This document shows, piece by piece, positions 30,111 through 42,469 of a DNA stretch of 64,000 nucleotides; within the stretch, counting starts at the first letter, position 1, and each line of letters opens with the position of its first letter. Both the position numbers and the translations under genes were made by a program. Source of the stretch: Anthopleura xanthogrammica (taxonomy: Eukaryota > Cnidaria > Anthozoa > Actiniaria > Actiniidae); NCBI GenBank assembly GCA_964019055.1, contig OZ025207.1, positions 17,238,230-17,302,229 of the forward strand, written 5' to 3'. A model generated the notes under the pieces. The model was not told where the DNA came from. It did no database searches and saw only the letters and a list, made by a program, of their open reading frames with translations.

Positions 30111-32140
30111 GGTATCCGCATCTTTCGTTATAAGCACTGATATTTCGATTTGATAAACAACCAGAAGCAGAAACACAAAAAACGAAACAACCGGACAGGT
30201 GGAACAGTTATTGGTTTCCTATAATTATAAAGTAGATTGATTGCCTCAATAAAAACATATATGCTTCATTTACTTTCTTAAAAGTTTTTTAATACTTTAA
30301 GAACACGTGATGTTAGAATATGAAATGAAAACAAAGAAAATGTTAAAAAATTATGTCATGCAAATTGTCAATTTGTACGTGTACATTTTTTGGATTGCAT
30401 TGTTTATTTCGAAAAGTGAAATTTTTTTTTTAGAAACGAAAGTTCAGATGATGACACATAAGCGGAAAAAACATGTGGCCTAAACTTCATATCAGGAAGT
30501 ATTTGGTAGGGCTGTAAACAATATGTAAATTTGTTAAGCTGAAAACAAAAAAAATAGCTCACTTTTTCTTATAAAATCTACAGAACAACATTTTTACTCA
30601 TTGAGGTTTTTTTCGAAATATGTATAATGTACATACAATCTTACATATTTTGTTAGAAACAATCGCAAAATTAGGGCAGTCGTAAGGTTGAAAAATGAAT
30701 GAGCTATTGACACATATTTAATAATGCAAAATTACACCTGGATTGCAAAAATAAAAAATATAACAAAGAGGAATTAATTATTTGTGCCAAACAATTGTAA
30801 TTGATTTCACTGTTTTGAAGGTAAAGACTGACATTTTTGAAATTCTCTTCTTGGTATATACTAAAACAGTCAACTTCGTCAATCTATGAGAATTTAGAAT
30901 CTAAATAAAACAATATTTCTAATCAATTCCTATTTATCATTTTGTTATTTTTATTTTTATATTACAGCGTTTGTGTAATTTGGCGTATTTTTGTAATAAT
31001 ATTTACTTCTTTGTCGAAAGGTAAATATCTTGATTCTAATGGTTGTCTTGCATAATCCACATTACAAATGTTAATAAATGTACCTGAAACTTTTATTTTG
31101 ATTAATTAGTAGATGGTAGACTTTCCACCTTCTTCCGACATTAATTTCCCTGCTAGATTACTCCTGCCGTATGTATCATTAAGCGAATTTCCGATATTTT
31201 GAATGATGTTTTTTTGTGTGCAGCTAGAGAATAATAATTATCAAAAAAAATCCGTCAGTGATGTTTATATTTCTTTTTTTTTAATTTGAACACAGAATAA
31301 CCAAACAATAGTGTATGTTGGTATGTATTTCCTTGTTGTTTTTTACGGAAAAACCTGACACGCAGTGGAATTAGAATTTCAGCCTATCTAGGAACGTTCT
31401 GGAAAAAACAAAGCACATTGATGGCAACAAAAAAAAGCATTTTTGTGCATTCTCATTTAGAAAACACAAGCGTTACTTTCCTTGATTCTTGTTTTAAACA
31501 AACGTTTATAATTACTTTTCTGTTTTCTAACGTTTTTAAAAATAAAATAATGACAATTTCTTTAAATAGATAACGAAACGTCAGTACTGAACTGCAAAAA
31601 CAACACAAAGAGTAACATTGTCAGTTTGAGCTATATCGTAACCGTCTTAAGGAGGTTCATTTCAAGTTAAATAACGAAAAAAAGAAATCCCAAAAGAACA
31701 ATATACAAACAAATTTAGTTGAAGATCTTACTTTACCTTAGCTAGGGATCCTGGTTTTCAAAGGTTCTTGTTCCATAAATTTAAACTCATACCAATTACG
31801 AGTTAATTTACACAATTAAGTGCCTGAAAGGAAAGCGTTGCTTTGCATGCCCCACGTCATTCCCTCATTGCCTCAGTGCTCGTTCTTCTGTCAAGCAAGT
31901 TCGAATTGGCCTAAGTTTCCTTGAGAAAGTGCACAGTATCCCGTCGTTTTTTTATGTACTTTTCATGGTTAATTCAATGTTTTTAGTTTCTTATGTTTTG
32001 AAGTAGAGATATTAATTTAGATTACCGCCTTTTTTCCTATCTAGGGTAATTCTCTAATTAAATGTTAACTTTTATGATAAGGGTCGACCATATTTTTTCA
32101 TAAATAACCAATTAAACATTTACTCTTTCATATTATCCTC
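30111..32140. other. No gene seen
   Basis: Very AT-rich with no frame above 60 codons and no repeat structure recognised. Confidence 0.5.
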
Positions 32141-32144
32141 TTAG

Positions 32145-32388
32145 GATAAGCCTATTGGAGCATTGTCTTCCTTGCATTACTGAGACGATTGGGAATTCGA
32201 GACAATTGCCTGAGAAAAGCTTTTTTAAGCATCCCCCCTCATTCCCCTTGCGTCAGGTGCAACTATCAAATATCCAACTTTGGGATACTAGGCTCGTATT
32301 GGATGATGGAACTGGCTCTATGGTTAGCAGTTTACTGATGGAAGCAAATGAAATATATTCGAGTTTTGATGGCTTTCCTTTTTTTGGT
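32145..32388 (+). CDS. Candidate internal exon, OB-fold-like motif
   Basis: Open from a possible acceptor (CCTCTTAG, ending 32144) to about 32388, where a weak GTTAGC donor lies. It contains LVLDDGTGSMVSSLL. The (I/L)DDGTG pattern is seen in OB-fold proteins of the RPA/STN1/CTC1 type, but the match is a short motif only. Could be chance. Confidence 0.25.
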
Positions 32389-32810
32389 TAGCTTTCTCAT
32401 TTTAACGTTTAAAATATTCTGGAAGAGCAAAAGGGCTCTGTTTGGTACTGTGAAAATAATAAAAGACCTCAGAAAAGTCCTCAGTCCTCAAGGGCCTTAG
32501 AAAAGTTAGTCAAAGCCTTTTCTGAAGGCATATAAACATGATCATTCCGTTACCGCATATTTGGCTTTTTTTTTTGGATGACACAATTAATTTAGATAAC
32601 AGGACTTTAAAAAATGTTGACTTCAAGTGGATAGGCTATCAATAATAGTCGAAATATCTTTTTAGAATAGCATGTGGAGATTTTGTCCAGAAAAAAAATA
32701 ATGTAAAAAGGAAAGACTTATCGAATAAAGTTCTATATAACAAATTAGATGTTACTAAAGGGTTATAAAGTCAAAGGGATAATCACTATTGGGAGGGATT
32801 GTGTAAAATA

Positions 32811-33167
32811 AGTGTGAAAAGTATGTGAAAGGCATGTGAAAATATATATCATGTGAAATACCATGTGAAAACTGCATGTGAAATTTATCAAAAAAATTCA
32901 CATACATGTGAAAAACCCAACACCATCAGCACCATGTGAAAATTTTGCATGTGAAAAAAACAAATATAACTAAAACCATGTGAAATATTTTCCAAAAATT
33001 TCACATACATGTGAAAAATACCTGAGCACAATCTGATACCATGTGAAACTACAAGTAATATAATTTTCACAAATTTCACATGCATGTGAAAAATACTTAG
33101 CACTACTGTTACCATGTGAAAATGCACATGCATGTGAATAATACTTAGCATGATATGCATGTGAAAT
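32811..33167. repeat. Left subterminal ATGTGAAA array
   Basis: At least a dozen ATGTGAAA motifs, some as inverted pairs such as TTTCACATACATGTGAAA, spaced irregularly over 350 bp. In CACTA elements such repeats bind the element-encoded proteins. Confidence 0.85.
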
Positions 33168-35781
33168 AATTATCTTCTCTGAACGAACGTGATGCACTTT
33201 GGTATACAGTAATAATTAATTAGGAACACTGGATCGTTTTGAATTATATATGTTTATATCTTCACTATCTAAAATTAAGCATTCATTGATCAAGTGTCTC
33301 AGCACAACAATTCAGTAATGACTAGCTAGTACCATGTGCCCATGCATACATGGATATAATATATATGTCCTTGAAGACTTGCATGACTTCTTGTGCACTT
33401 ACTTATAACTTCCTCTCATTGGAGAACACATATATATATATATACTCCTGGTGAGAGAATATTTCTTCGCCTGATCGAGGGATTGTAGAGGGTTTCATGT
33501 GTTGAAATGTTCGAGCCCGCGCTTTCTACTCGAAGGTTATGTCAAGTCAATAAGTGTCTTTAAACTCCTCAATTTTGTATTTGAAAAAAGCTCTTGGTGC
33601 CATCCTTTCCTCTTAACCAATAATCTGTGATCTTGTTTTCCGAATTTGTTCATTTTTAGCTTGTATTATGCAACAAAAACCCAACAATCTGTTGATCAAC
33701 GCGATCAGTTGAACGAATGAGCCTGCAAGTAAAACGGTCAGCGGACGCACTGCCCATGCGTTTTTGCATTGGTGGGAAGTATGAATTGAACAGCAACGGC
33801 TTTTCAAGCGTTAATTGGAGTGATTTCTCTGGTTGTTACTACAAATAAAACCTTCTTTTAGGATCTAAAAGTCAAAAGAACTTCTCTTATATAAAGGTAA
33901 GGATGTTAGACATAATGGTAGTGATTATTTTAGACATTCTGCATGAACACTGGCTTGAACACATGGTTATCATGCCTATGCTAGATTACTTGTGTATAAT
34001 CCGGTGTATAGTAAGCTTAATTTTAAAGCAGATATTTCTTTTTATTATGATCGAGCTTCTTTAAGATTCTTTAATTAACATGATTAACATTTGTAAGTAG
34101 CTTATTAAAGAATCTATTACCTCAAACTAAGCAAGTTGTGCATGTGATACTGGTTTGATTTCAACTGATCTTGAAGGCCACTGAGGCCAAAAAGTGAAGT
34201 TCGACCTAGTTTATTACAACTGTAAATTTGAAATATAATCTTAAGAGCGAATGCCCGTAACAGTCGAGAATCTCAAGTCAGATGAATAAATTCGAATTTT
34301 TTTTTATTTCACCAAATGATCCCATTTAGTGTTCTTATCATGGGAAAAATACTAAAAAGTTGATGCGAATTTTTTTTCTGGCGATCTTTACGAAATTTTG
34401 GTTTGGCGGTAAATTAGCCGATTTTCACACCCGAACTGACTGATTTATAAGCTTACTTTGTGGTACTGCTGACGGCTAAATATAAAACCGATTAATCTAA
34501 TATTTCTCTCACATATTAAGACACTCTTAAAGTTTGATTTTGCATTAGAAGTTTGTTTTTAAGTTGGCTATTTATTTTTTTATAGTTTTTTTTGTGAACC
34601 CCATTTTCGTGGTCTTGAAAAACATGCGAAAATTGGCTAAGTTTAACGGCCAAAAACCTTTCCTGGTACCTAAAACTTGGAGACAAAAATTACAGTCAGC
34701 CAAAGCCTGGTTATTGTTTGTCATCTCACAGAAGTTTCATGCTTGGACTCGAAGTGGTTTGGTGTTGACAAACCAAAGTTTGAAGTGAAGTGTATCCGGC
34801 TAAAGGGTCACGCCAACCGAAGCGTTACGCTTAACGCGTCTATAGTACATCGAAGAAATTACATTCAAAAGGTTCCCTCGACTTGAATTTTATTGGCTCA
34901 TGATCTTAAATACAAAGAATGTATTTTGAAATGCATATACGGCATTTCCGCTTTTTAAAGTGAGTCGGAAACCGGAGTAATATTAAAAGCCGATTAGACG
35001 AATTTCATGTCAAACTAGTACAGATGTAAACAAATAAGCCGACATGTACAATAGTTGAATGGTAACTATTTTTTGTGGATTTAACATTAGCACTCTTCTA
35101 AAATTGATCGTATCTGTCTTTTATAGAGGTTTTAATTCTGTATGCACTCAAATAATTAGAACTGAAGCAATTATTAGTATACCATATGATAATATTGTGT
35201 GACATCCATTGTCGTCTATATATAGTACATATGTACAGCTCTACTGATGGCATGATAAAGCTAAATAATTAGAATTATAAGTGTTCAGTACTGTAGACAA
35301 GTGAAATCGGATTTGTACCTCCATTTCCATAAACTTTGATATGCATCCTGTACAATACAATATTTTTTTATAGTTGCTTTTGATATAGTACATATTAGAG
35401 TACACGTGGTACAATACAAAAGAACCTAAAGTGTGATGAAAACCATTCTATTAAACCTTGAGTAATTGCTCTCTTATCAAAATTGCAATAAAAAGTGGCA
35501 AGAATTGAGACACTGTTATATATTTACCGAAACCATTATTCGCTGAAGGCGAAGTGACTATCAGTGAATAGTTAGAGCTGTGAGTTTTCTCATAACTAGG
35601 GTTTTTAAGGGCCACTTGCTTTTATGCACTGCAAAGTGCACTGATAGTAACAAAACACTGTACAGATCTAGACCCTTGGCAAAGTGTTGTGTTTTTCGCA
35701 CTTGACGTCATATTTATCTTGAGTTTGAAAGAAATGGAACTGTGACGTTAAGTGCGGAAAACACTTCAGGCCTTTTTGGGT

Positions 35782-36410
35782 CTATAGAATCAGTGACAGG
35801 TTGTGGCAATTCTACTTTTTTGTAAAATCGTGAATTCAGAAACTAAAAATCCCAATAAATTCAGGTTTTAGAATTTTTTCTCTTTTTCACAACGCCAATA
35901 TTCCTACCTTTTTTAAAGATTTTAAGAATAAATTCCAATGATGGGAAAAGGTACCTTTTTATTCCATAAAAAGATAGGAAACTTAATGCACAATCTCTTT
36001 AATGGATGTGATGAAATTTCCCACCTTTTTTTAAGTTTCACCTTTTGAAAGAAATCCGAAAAGCGGATAAAAAGGTACCTTTATTGCCCTTGTGCGAGGT
36101 GAAAAACCTGAGTAACAAAAGCTACCCTTTTCTATCGTACTAGCCACTTACTATATTAATATTAATTGATTAATTCAATAAATTGACAAACTATGCCGAA
36201 AGATGTCATCATATGTTTATTACTAATCAATATTAATATTAATAGGCTAACCGTTTTATTTCCCGCCGATTCTAAATTATCATTTCCCGCCTAAATGTCA
36301 CGTGACTGTGAGAAAAAATTCTAAAATCTGAATTTATTGGGATTTTTAGTTTCTGAATTCACAATTTTACAAAAAAGTAGAATTGCCACAACCTGTCACT
36401 GATTCTATAG
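35782..36410. repeat. 629-bp foldback inside the TTAA element
   Basis: ~101-bp arms (35782-35883, 36310-36410) with CTATAGAATCAGTGACAGG at the tip. The centre carries AAAGGTACCTTT-like inverted bits and no ORF. Confidence 0.8.
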
Positions 36411-36569
36411 GTAAATTCATTGGAGGACGAGGGAATTCCACGTTGAATTTCACGAGAGAAATCAACTGATCGCACGAATCGCGGAGTCCGCGGAGCGATG
36501 AGTGCGATATTGATTTTTCGAGTGAAATTCAAACGTGGAATTCCCGAGTCCAAAAATGAATTTTCCTTG
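36411..36569. repeat. ~159-bp hairpin element
   Basis: AGGTAAATTCATTGGAGGAC and GGAATTCCACGTTGAATTTC at the left are mirrored at 36520-36569. It directly abuts the preceding foldback. The minus-strand frame through it is palindromic noise. Confidence 0.75.
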
Positions 36570-36971
36570 AATCTTATACTTCAATTTAAACTGCAAAAAC
36601 GTGGATAAGCCACCGTAGATATAGGTGTCGGAAGCGGGATTATTTGTAACAACTGCAACAAAATGTCCAGGGTATTGTCTCCTGTTTATAATTGGATCAA
36701 TTAGTTTTTTTTAGTCCAGCTTGTGCAATGTTTGTACTTACGCAAGTGCACCTTCACTATAACCGAGTTGTCTAGTGAGGTAGGTGATCACTAGTAAGAT
36801 GGCATCGTGCGGTTCGTGCATTGGACTTCTTAAAGAGTGAGATAATTTTCTAAAAAGTGAATTTTCTGAGAAGCGAAGTTCATGGAAATCCATTGAAATG
36901 TCTTTGATTGACGGCCCACTAAGTCCACGTCTAGAGGCGAGACGTTTTGTCTCGAACTGATCACAGTTTAA

Positions 36972-37175
36972 GATAAAAATTATCTCACTTTTTAGAAAAA
37001 ATATCTTACTCTTTAAGAAAAATTATCTCGTAGTTTTACAAAAATTATCTCACTTTTTAGAAAAATTATCTCACTTTTTAAGAAAAATTATCTCACTCTT
37101 TAAGAAAAATTATCTCACTTTTTAGAAAATTATCTCACTCTTTAAGAAAAATTATCTCACTTTTTAGAAAATTAT
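36972..37175. repeat. ~23-bp tandem array
   Basis: About nine copies of AAAATTATCTCACTTTTTAG or the CTCTTTAAG variant. Inverted copies (GAGTGAGATAATTTTCTAAA) occur 120 bp upstream near 36834. Confidence 0.85.
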
Positions 37176-38786
37176 CTCATGTCCTTTATAAACCACCGTA
37201 TATGTCATCGCAAAAAAAAAAATTATTTAAAAATAATAACAAAACAGTTATAAAAGTAAATTGAGATTTTTCTAGTTTAACATTTTATTACAATGTTCAC
37301 GTGATATGGCACATTTGTGATTTGTCATGCTGAGTGCTAGTGTTGAACCTTGAACACACAATGAAACCAACAGCTACTTGGTCAGCAGATTATCAGATAT
37401 TAACACAGATATTATATGCAATCTTGAATGAATGCATTGAATGAATCATACAAGATTCATAGTTAAAGTGACATTATTAACAAGTAGCATTACAGACCAA
37501 TACAGACCATTACCTTGTACACATGTACTATATATAGACGACAATGGATGTCACACAATATTATCATATGGTATACTAATAATCGCTTCAGTTCTAATTA
37601 TTTGAGTGCATACAGAATTAAAACCTCTATAAAAGACAGATACGATCAATTTTAGAAGAGTGCTCATGTTAAATCCACAAAAAATAGTTACCATTCAACT
37701 ATTGTACATGTCGGCTTATTTGTTTACATCTGTACTAGTTTGACATGAAATTCGTCTAATCGGCTTTTAATATTACTCCGGTTTCCGACTCACTTTAAAA
37801 AGCGGAAATGCCGTATATGCATTTCAAAATACATTCTTTGTATTTAAGATCATGAGCCAATAAAATTCAAGTCGAGGGAACCTTTTGAATGTAATTTCTT
37901 CGATGTACTATAGACGCGTTAAGCGTAACGCTTCGGTTGGCGTGACCCTTTAGCCGGATACACTTCACTTCAAACTTTGGTTTGTCAACACCAAACCACT
38001 TCGAGTCCAAGCATGAAACTTCTGTGAGATGACAAACAATAACCAGGCTTTGGCTGACTGTAATTTTTGTCTCCAAGTTTTAGGTACCAGGAAAGGTTTT
38101 TGGCCGTTAAACTTAGCCAATTTTCGCATGTTTTTCAAGACCACGAAAATGGGGTTCACAAAAAAAACTATAAAAAAATAAATAGCCAACTTAAAAACAA
38201 ACTTCTAATGCAAAATCAAACTTTAAGAGTGTCTTAATATGTGAGAGAAATATTAGATTAATCGGTTTTATATTTAGCCGTCAGCAGTACCACAAAGTAA
38301 GCTTATAAATCAGTCAGTTCGGGTGTGAAAATCGGCTAATTTACCGCCAAACCAAAATTTCGTAAAGATCGCCAGAAAAAAAATTCGCATCAACTTTTCA
38401 GTATTTTTCCCATGATAAGAACACTAAATGGGATCATTTGGTGAAATAAAAAAAAATTCGAATTTATTCATCTGACTTGAGATTCTCGACTGTTACGGGC
38501 ATCCGCTCTTAATTTTCCATAAATGTGCACAAACCTTTTGTTCAGATACTAGTAAAATAAATTCTGCTATTTCTTTTAATTTTTACAGGTTACTTTCACC
38601 ATGAAGAAGGCCTTTGCTACCCTTTGCAATATATTCTGCCTGCCTTAAAGCTATTACTTTGAGAAAATATTAAATGGTTACAGTTTGAACATCTAGATGT
38701 CTTTACTTATATATTTATAAATTTTGAGACTCAGCTTGTTATAATTAATCACATCAGTACTACCCGAAGTCACACGCATCGTAACA

Positions 38787-39082
38787 TTTCACATGGTACC
38801 CTTGTATTTTCACATAGTTTTCACATGCAATTATGTGATCTTTTGCCTTTGCGATTTCACATGTATTTCATATGGTTTACTGGTATTTTTCACATGGTTT
38901 TGTGATTTTTGTGCCAAAATATTTCACACGAATTTCACACATTTTTACCATGTGAAAAGGACTACATCGTTTCACATGGTTTTCACATGATACTTTCACA
39001 TGTTTTTCACATGTTCCCCATGTGAAAAACTATGTGAAATTTTTCACATGTCTTTCACATACTTTTCACATATATTTCACAC
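38787..39082. repeat. Right subterminal TTTCACAT array
   Basis: Inverted counterpart of the array at 32811-33167, with about fifteen TTTCACAT/TTTCACA motifs to within 20 bp of the end. Confidence 0.85.
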
Positions 39083-39590
39083 AATCCCTCCCAACAGTGA
39101 ATTAAACATGTTTTTCTTTTTAGTTTAATGATTACTTAATTTTTGAATAGTTTTTTAAAAAGCCATATATTTTTTATTGTAGTGTATTTTAATTGTTGTA
39201 ATGCACATTTGAAAAACTTCCTTGATATTTGCACTTTATTATACACAAATTATACAGTAAGAGTTTTCGAGCTCTGATCCCAATTTGATATTTTTCCTCT
39301 ATACGACTCAGAGCACGTTCTTATCCCAGTCTAAACCATTTTTCTCGGTTATCTCAAAATATAGTTGTTTGGGTCTTGCAAGCAATTATTTGCCTTTGCC
39401 TTCGATCACTTACAAATCACGATATTTTGCTCAACCTCGTCCAATAATTGCTTAGTATTCGTCGTTGTTTTAATTGTACTTTGGATCCATCGACTATTCC
39501 TGTATTGAAGTTAAATGTTATTCTAAGACATCGAGGACGTAGAGCTGGTCACCCAAAGATTCCGGTTCGAACCGTCCTCGTTTTTATCAC

Positions 39591-40080
39591 TTGAACAGCA
39601 GTTCTATTTCTCCAATGCTTGTTGATGTTCCTATTGTTTCTAAACAAAGACACCATGCAGAAAACTATTTGATAGTTTGTAGCCTGAATACAAGATCACT
39701 TACGAATAAATCAGCCGACTTTGTTTGCTACGTCAAGTTTTCTCGAGCAGATATTTTAACAGTCACCGAGACTTGGCTTAATGATGATTACACCACACAT
39801 CAGGAATGACATCACTCCACCAGGATATACAAACTATTTGACCATCCACGATTAGGACGCACTGGTGGTGAAACTGCTCTGTTATTCAGGGAAAATATGA
39901 GTGCAAATAAAATTGATGCTGGCGAGCGGAAATCCTTTGAATTTTCTGAATGGATTGTAGAATATGGGTCCTACAAATTGAGAATTATTGTTATTTATCG
40001 TCCATAATGTGACTCTGTTTTTGCAAGTGTTCCTGTGACTGACTACTATCTTTCTGATCATAGTTCATTAACATGTGATC
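39591..40080 (+). pseudogene. CR1/L2-like LINE endonuclease, broken
   Basis: VCSLNTRSLTNKSADFV, ADILTVTETWLN, then in other frames FDHPRLGRTGGETALLF, LRIIVIYRP and SDHSSLTCDL. The order matches a LINE endonuclease with an internal deletion and at least two frameshifts. Confidence 0.85.
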
Positions 40081-40089
40081 TTGATTTTA

Positions 40090-41240
40090 TATTTGATTTG
40101 CTTTTATTCAAACCATCAAAAGTCAATTAAAATGTATCGGATTGGTGGTATACGTAGTGCCCATGATTGGAGGTGAGACTTGGTCTCTCTTTGGTTTTTT
40201 TTTTCATGTAAGCCGCAAGCCCCTTGTCATTCACTAGTCTTACATATTTAATATTAATCATTTTTATTTGTGTATATATTCAATTTTATTATTTGTATTT
40301 TGATAGATTTCAATTTTAGTAATTAAGTATTATTCTTATTCTTATATATATTCAATATTATGTTTAATTTGCTCAAGATATTTATTATTATTATTTATTT
40401 TATACACAGCTTCAGTGTAAATAAGTTTCTAATAATCTTTCTGAATTCTGTGTCTAATAAAGTTAAATTTATTATTACAATAATAAATTACAATATATTA
40501 CAATAAATTACAATATATACAATAACATATAATTATAAAGTTGTATATGAACAAGAGTATTAAATATAATTTTACAATTGTTGATAAATATATTATTTTA
40601 CTAATATCTGATGGTAAGGCAGCCTAATAAGAAACCGTATTATCTTCAAACTGCCTTGACTTCATGAAACTAAATGTTACTGAGAAAAATATTTGCCTAC
40701 TTTTGAACGCTCGTTTTGAGCCCACGATGTGCGCGCCCAAAAACCGCTAAATAAAATAGGAAATTTCATTGAGGAACCAAACACGTTTACACAGGGCAAA
40801 ACCCTCAAATTCTGCACAGGACGCTATACTTTTATTATGCTTAAATATAAATGCTTGAATATATTAAATATATTATGCTTGAAGTCTTGGAAGCGCCTCA
40901 CTGGACAGCACACTTAGATCTAAGCTCTAGTTTTTTTCCATTTATCTGCTCTATTTAATTACTTTTGGAATTTATTTCTTCATATCAAGCAAGTTAACGT
41001 CTCTGGATGAGTTATAGTGACTAATTGTCACTACATGGCTACTACTTGTTTGTGTCTTGTTTTGCATTTGTTTCAATGGTTTTAATGCGTTTGCTCTATT
41101 ATTATTTTTATTACTCATTGTAACTTCTCAATTATTAATTATTTATCTTATTATATAAACATAATATGTACAGTTGATGTGATATTTTACAATTTTTATC
41201 AACTAATAAAGATGTAGATGTAGATGTAAATGAAAGAACT
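40090..41240. repeat. AT-rich insertion with a second LINE 3' tail
   Basis: Separates endonuclease and RT fragments of what may be one LINE. It ends ACTAATAAA followed by (GATGTA)3 at about 41209-41231, a simple-repeat tail typical of LINE 3' ends. No coding sequence recognised. Confidence 0.5.
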
Positions 41241-41262
41241 TCTAGAAATCTACATTATATCC

Positions 41263-41760
41263 AATTTTTAACACTGCTGGTGCTACTAGACTTAAGTGCA
41301 GCATTTGACACTGTTAACCACCAAGTATTACTGAAGAAGAGCTGACACGGAAGTTGGTATATGCGCAAATGCTCTTGATTGGTTCAAGTCTTACTTGTGA
41401 TAGAAGTAAGCGCATTGCTGTGCAGGGAACACTATCACGCAATTTTGATTTGGATTCTGGTGTTGCGCAGGTTCTTGTTTGGGATGTCTTTTATTAATTA
41501 TTAATGGATCGCAACTCTTTAAAGTTGTGGAAAATCATATTCCTAATGCACACTGTCTTGTTGATAAAACTCAACTATAATTTTTAAACCAGATGATACT
41601 ACTAATCAGGATTAAGCTATCCGTGCTAGGAATACATGCATTGATGACATAAGAAATTGGATGATTAAAGATAAATTAATGACTAATGATGATAAAACTG
41701 AATTTTTATTGATAGGGACTAAACAGCAACTAATTCTTTATCACATTTCGGGGAAAAAAA
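41263..41760 (+). pseudogene. CR1/L2-like LINE reverse transcriptase, broken
   Basis: LLVLLDLSAAFDTVNHQVLL, then IAVQGTLSRNFDLDSGV, a degraded ADD region and IRNWMIKDKLMTNDDKTEFL. Several stops and frameshifts. Likely the RT belonging to the endonuclease at 39.6 kb. Confidence 0.85.
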
Positions 41761-42149
41761 GTTTTTATTTTAATTCGTATTTTTTTGTCGTAAAAAAGGG
41801 GGGCTGCTCCGTGGTGCATGGATGTGTTACCTATTCTTGTTAATTTTCACTAATATCCTTTAATCAGCAATTGATGTTAATTATATTCTTTCTGCTTGTT
41901 AATCCTCGAGTCATTAGGGCATCAATAGCCAGCTGGTCTACTACTGTAGCCATCTAATTTTGTTTGATACAGTTTCTAGATTACATTAGCTTTCGTTGCT
42001 TGGACAACTAATGAACCTAGTGAGTTGATGATCCTGACTCGCATAAGTATTCCATCATGTACATTCTTCTTTTTCACCTGTGTGGGGAAGATACCATCTG
42101 GAAGTTATATATCAGGAGGCTATATTTAGCTAGAGTCATTTTTTTAAGG

Positions 42150-42225
42150 ATGTAAATCACTTAATAATTTTGTAAAGCGCCTAGAATCCAAGACATGAGC
42201 GCTATATAAATAAATTTATTATTGA
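42150..42225 (+). repeat. LINE 3'-end sequence
   Basis: TTTTGTAAAGCGCCTAGAAT and GAGCGCTATATAAATAAATT form the stem-like terminus common to L2/CR1-type LINEs and derived SINEs, ending in ATT-rich tail. Confidence 0.65.
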
Positions 42226-42469
42226 CATTTTATTGAATTCTTTGAACTTTTTTCATGCAACTTTGCGGGCTATTGGCCTAAGCTAAGTTGTGATTTATTA
42301 CATAGATTTTATTTTCCAGGCTTATTTCTTATATTCCTTATTTGTCGTTTCTAATTCCTTATTCCTTAATTCAATCTTGGTTCATCTTACTTAGTATAGG
42401 TATAAAATGGTTTAATGATTTCAGCGTTTTAGGAGATGATCAACTTTTGGCTTTTTAGTAAAAGATAGT

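Larger units (their letters stand above)
34245..38508. mobile_element. TTAA-flanked element with ~1-kb inverted arms, nested in the CACTA element
   Basis: Arms 34245-35238 and 37516-38508 are almost identical inverted copies starting GAGCG.ATGCCCGTAACAG and flanked by TTAA (34241-34244, 38509-38512). The same 74-codon frame occurs in both arms (34564-34788 plus; 37965-38189 minus), an effect of the duplication. TTAA points to piggyBac or Kolobok. No transposase. Confidence 0.85.
32784..39099. mobile_element. 6.3-kb CACTA (EnSpm)-type element, non-autonomous
   Basis: Ends read CACTATTGGGAGGGATTG (left) and CACTGTTGGGAGGGATTG (right, inverted), with AAT duplicated on both sides (32781-32783, 39100-39102). 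CACTA/CACTG tips and 3-bp duplications are hallmarks of the superfamily. So are the dense subterminal repeats, here ATGTGAAA, just inside both ends. No transposase frame is present. Most of the inside is a second, nested element (34245-38508). Confidence 0.85.

Noticed and set aside
36972..37175. Second CRISPR-like array
   Set aside because: No unique spacers; simple tandem repeat inside a transposon.
39515..39590. GGTTCGAACC and matching CGAGGACG/CGTCCTCG ends resembling a tRNA gene with a T-run terminator
   Set aside because: Only about 49 bases lie between the pairing ends, there is no D or anticodon arm, and the T-arm pairing is 3 bp.
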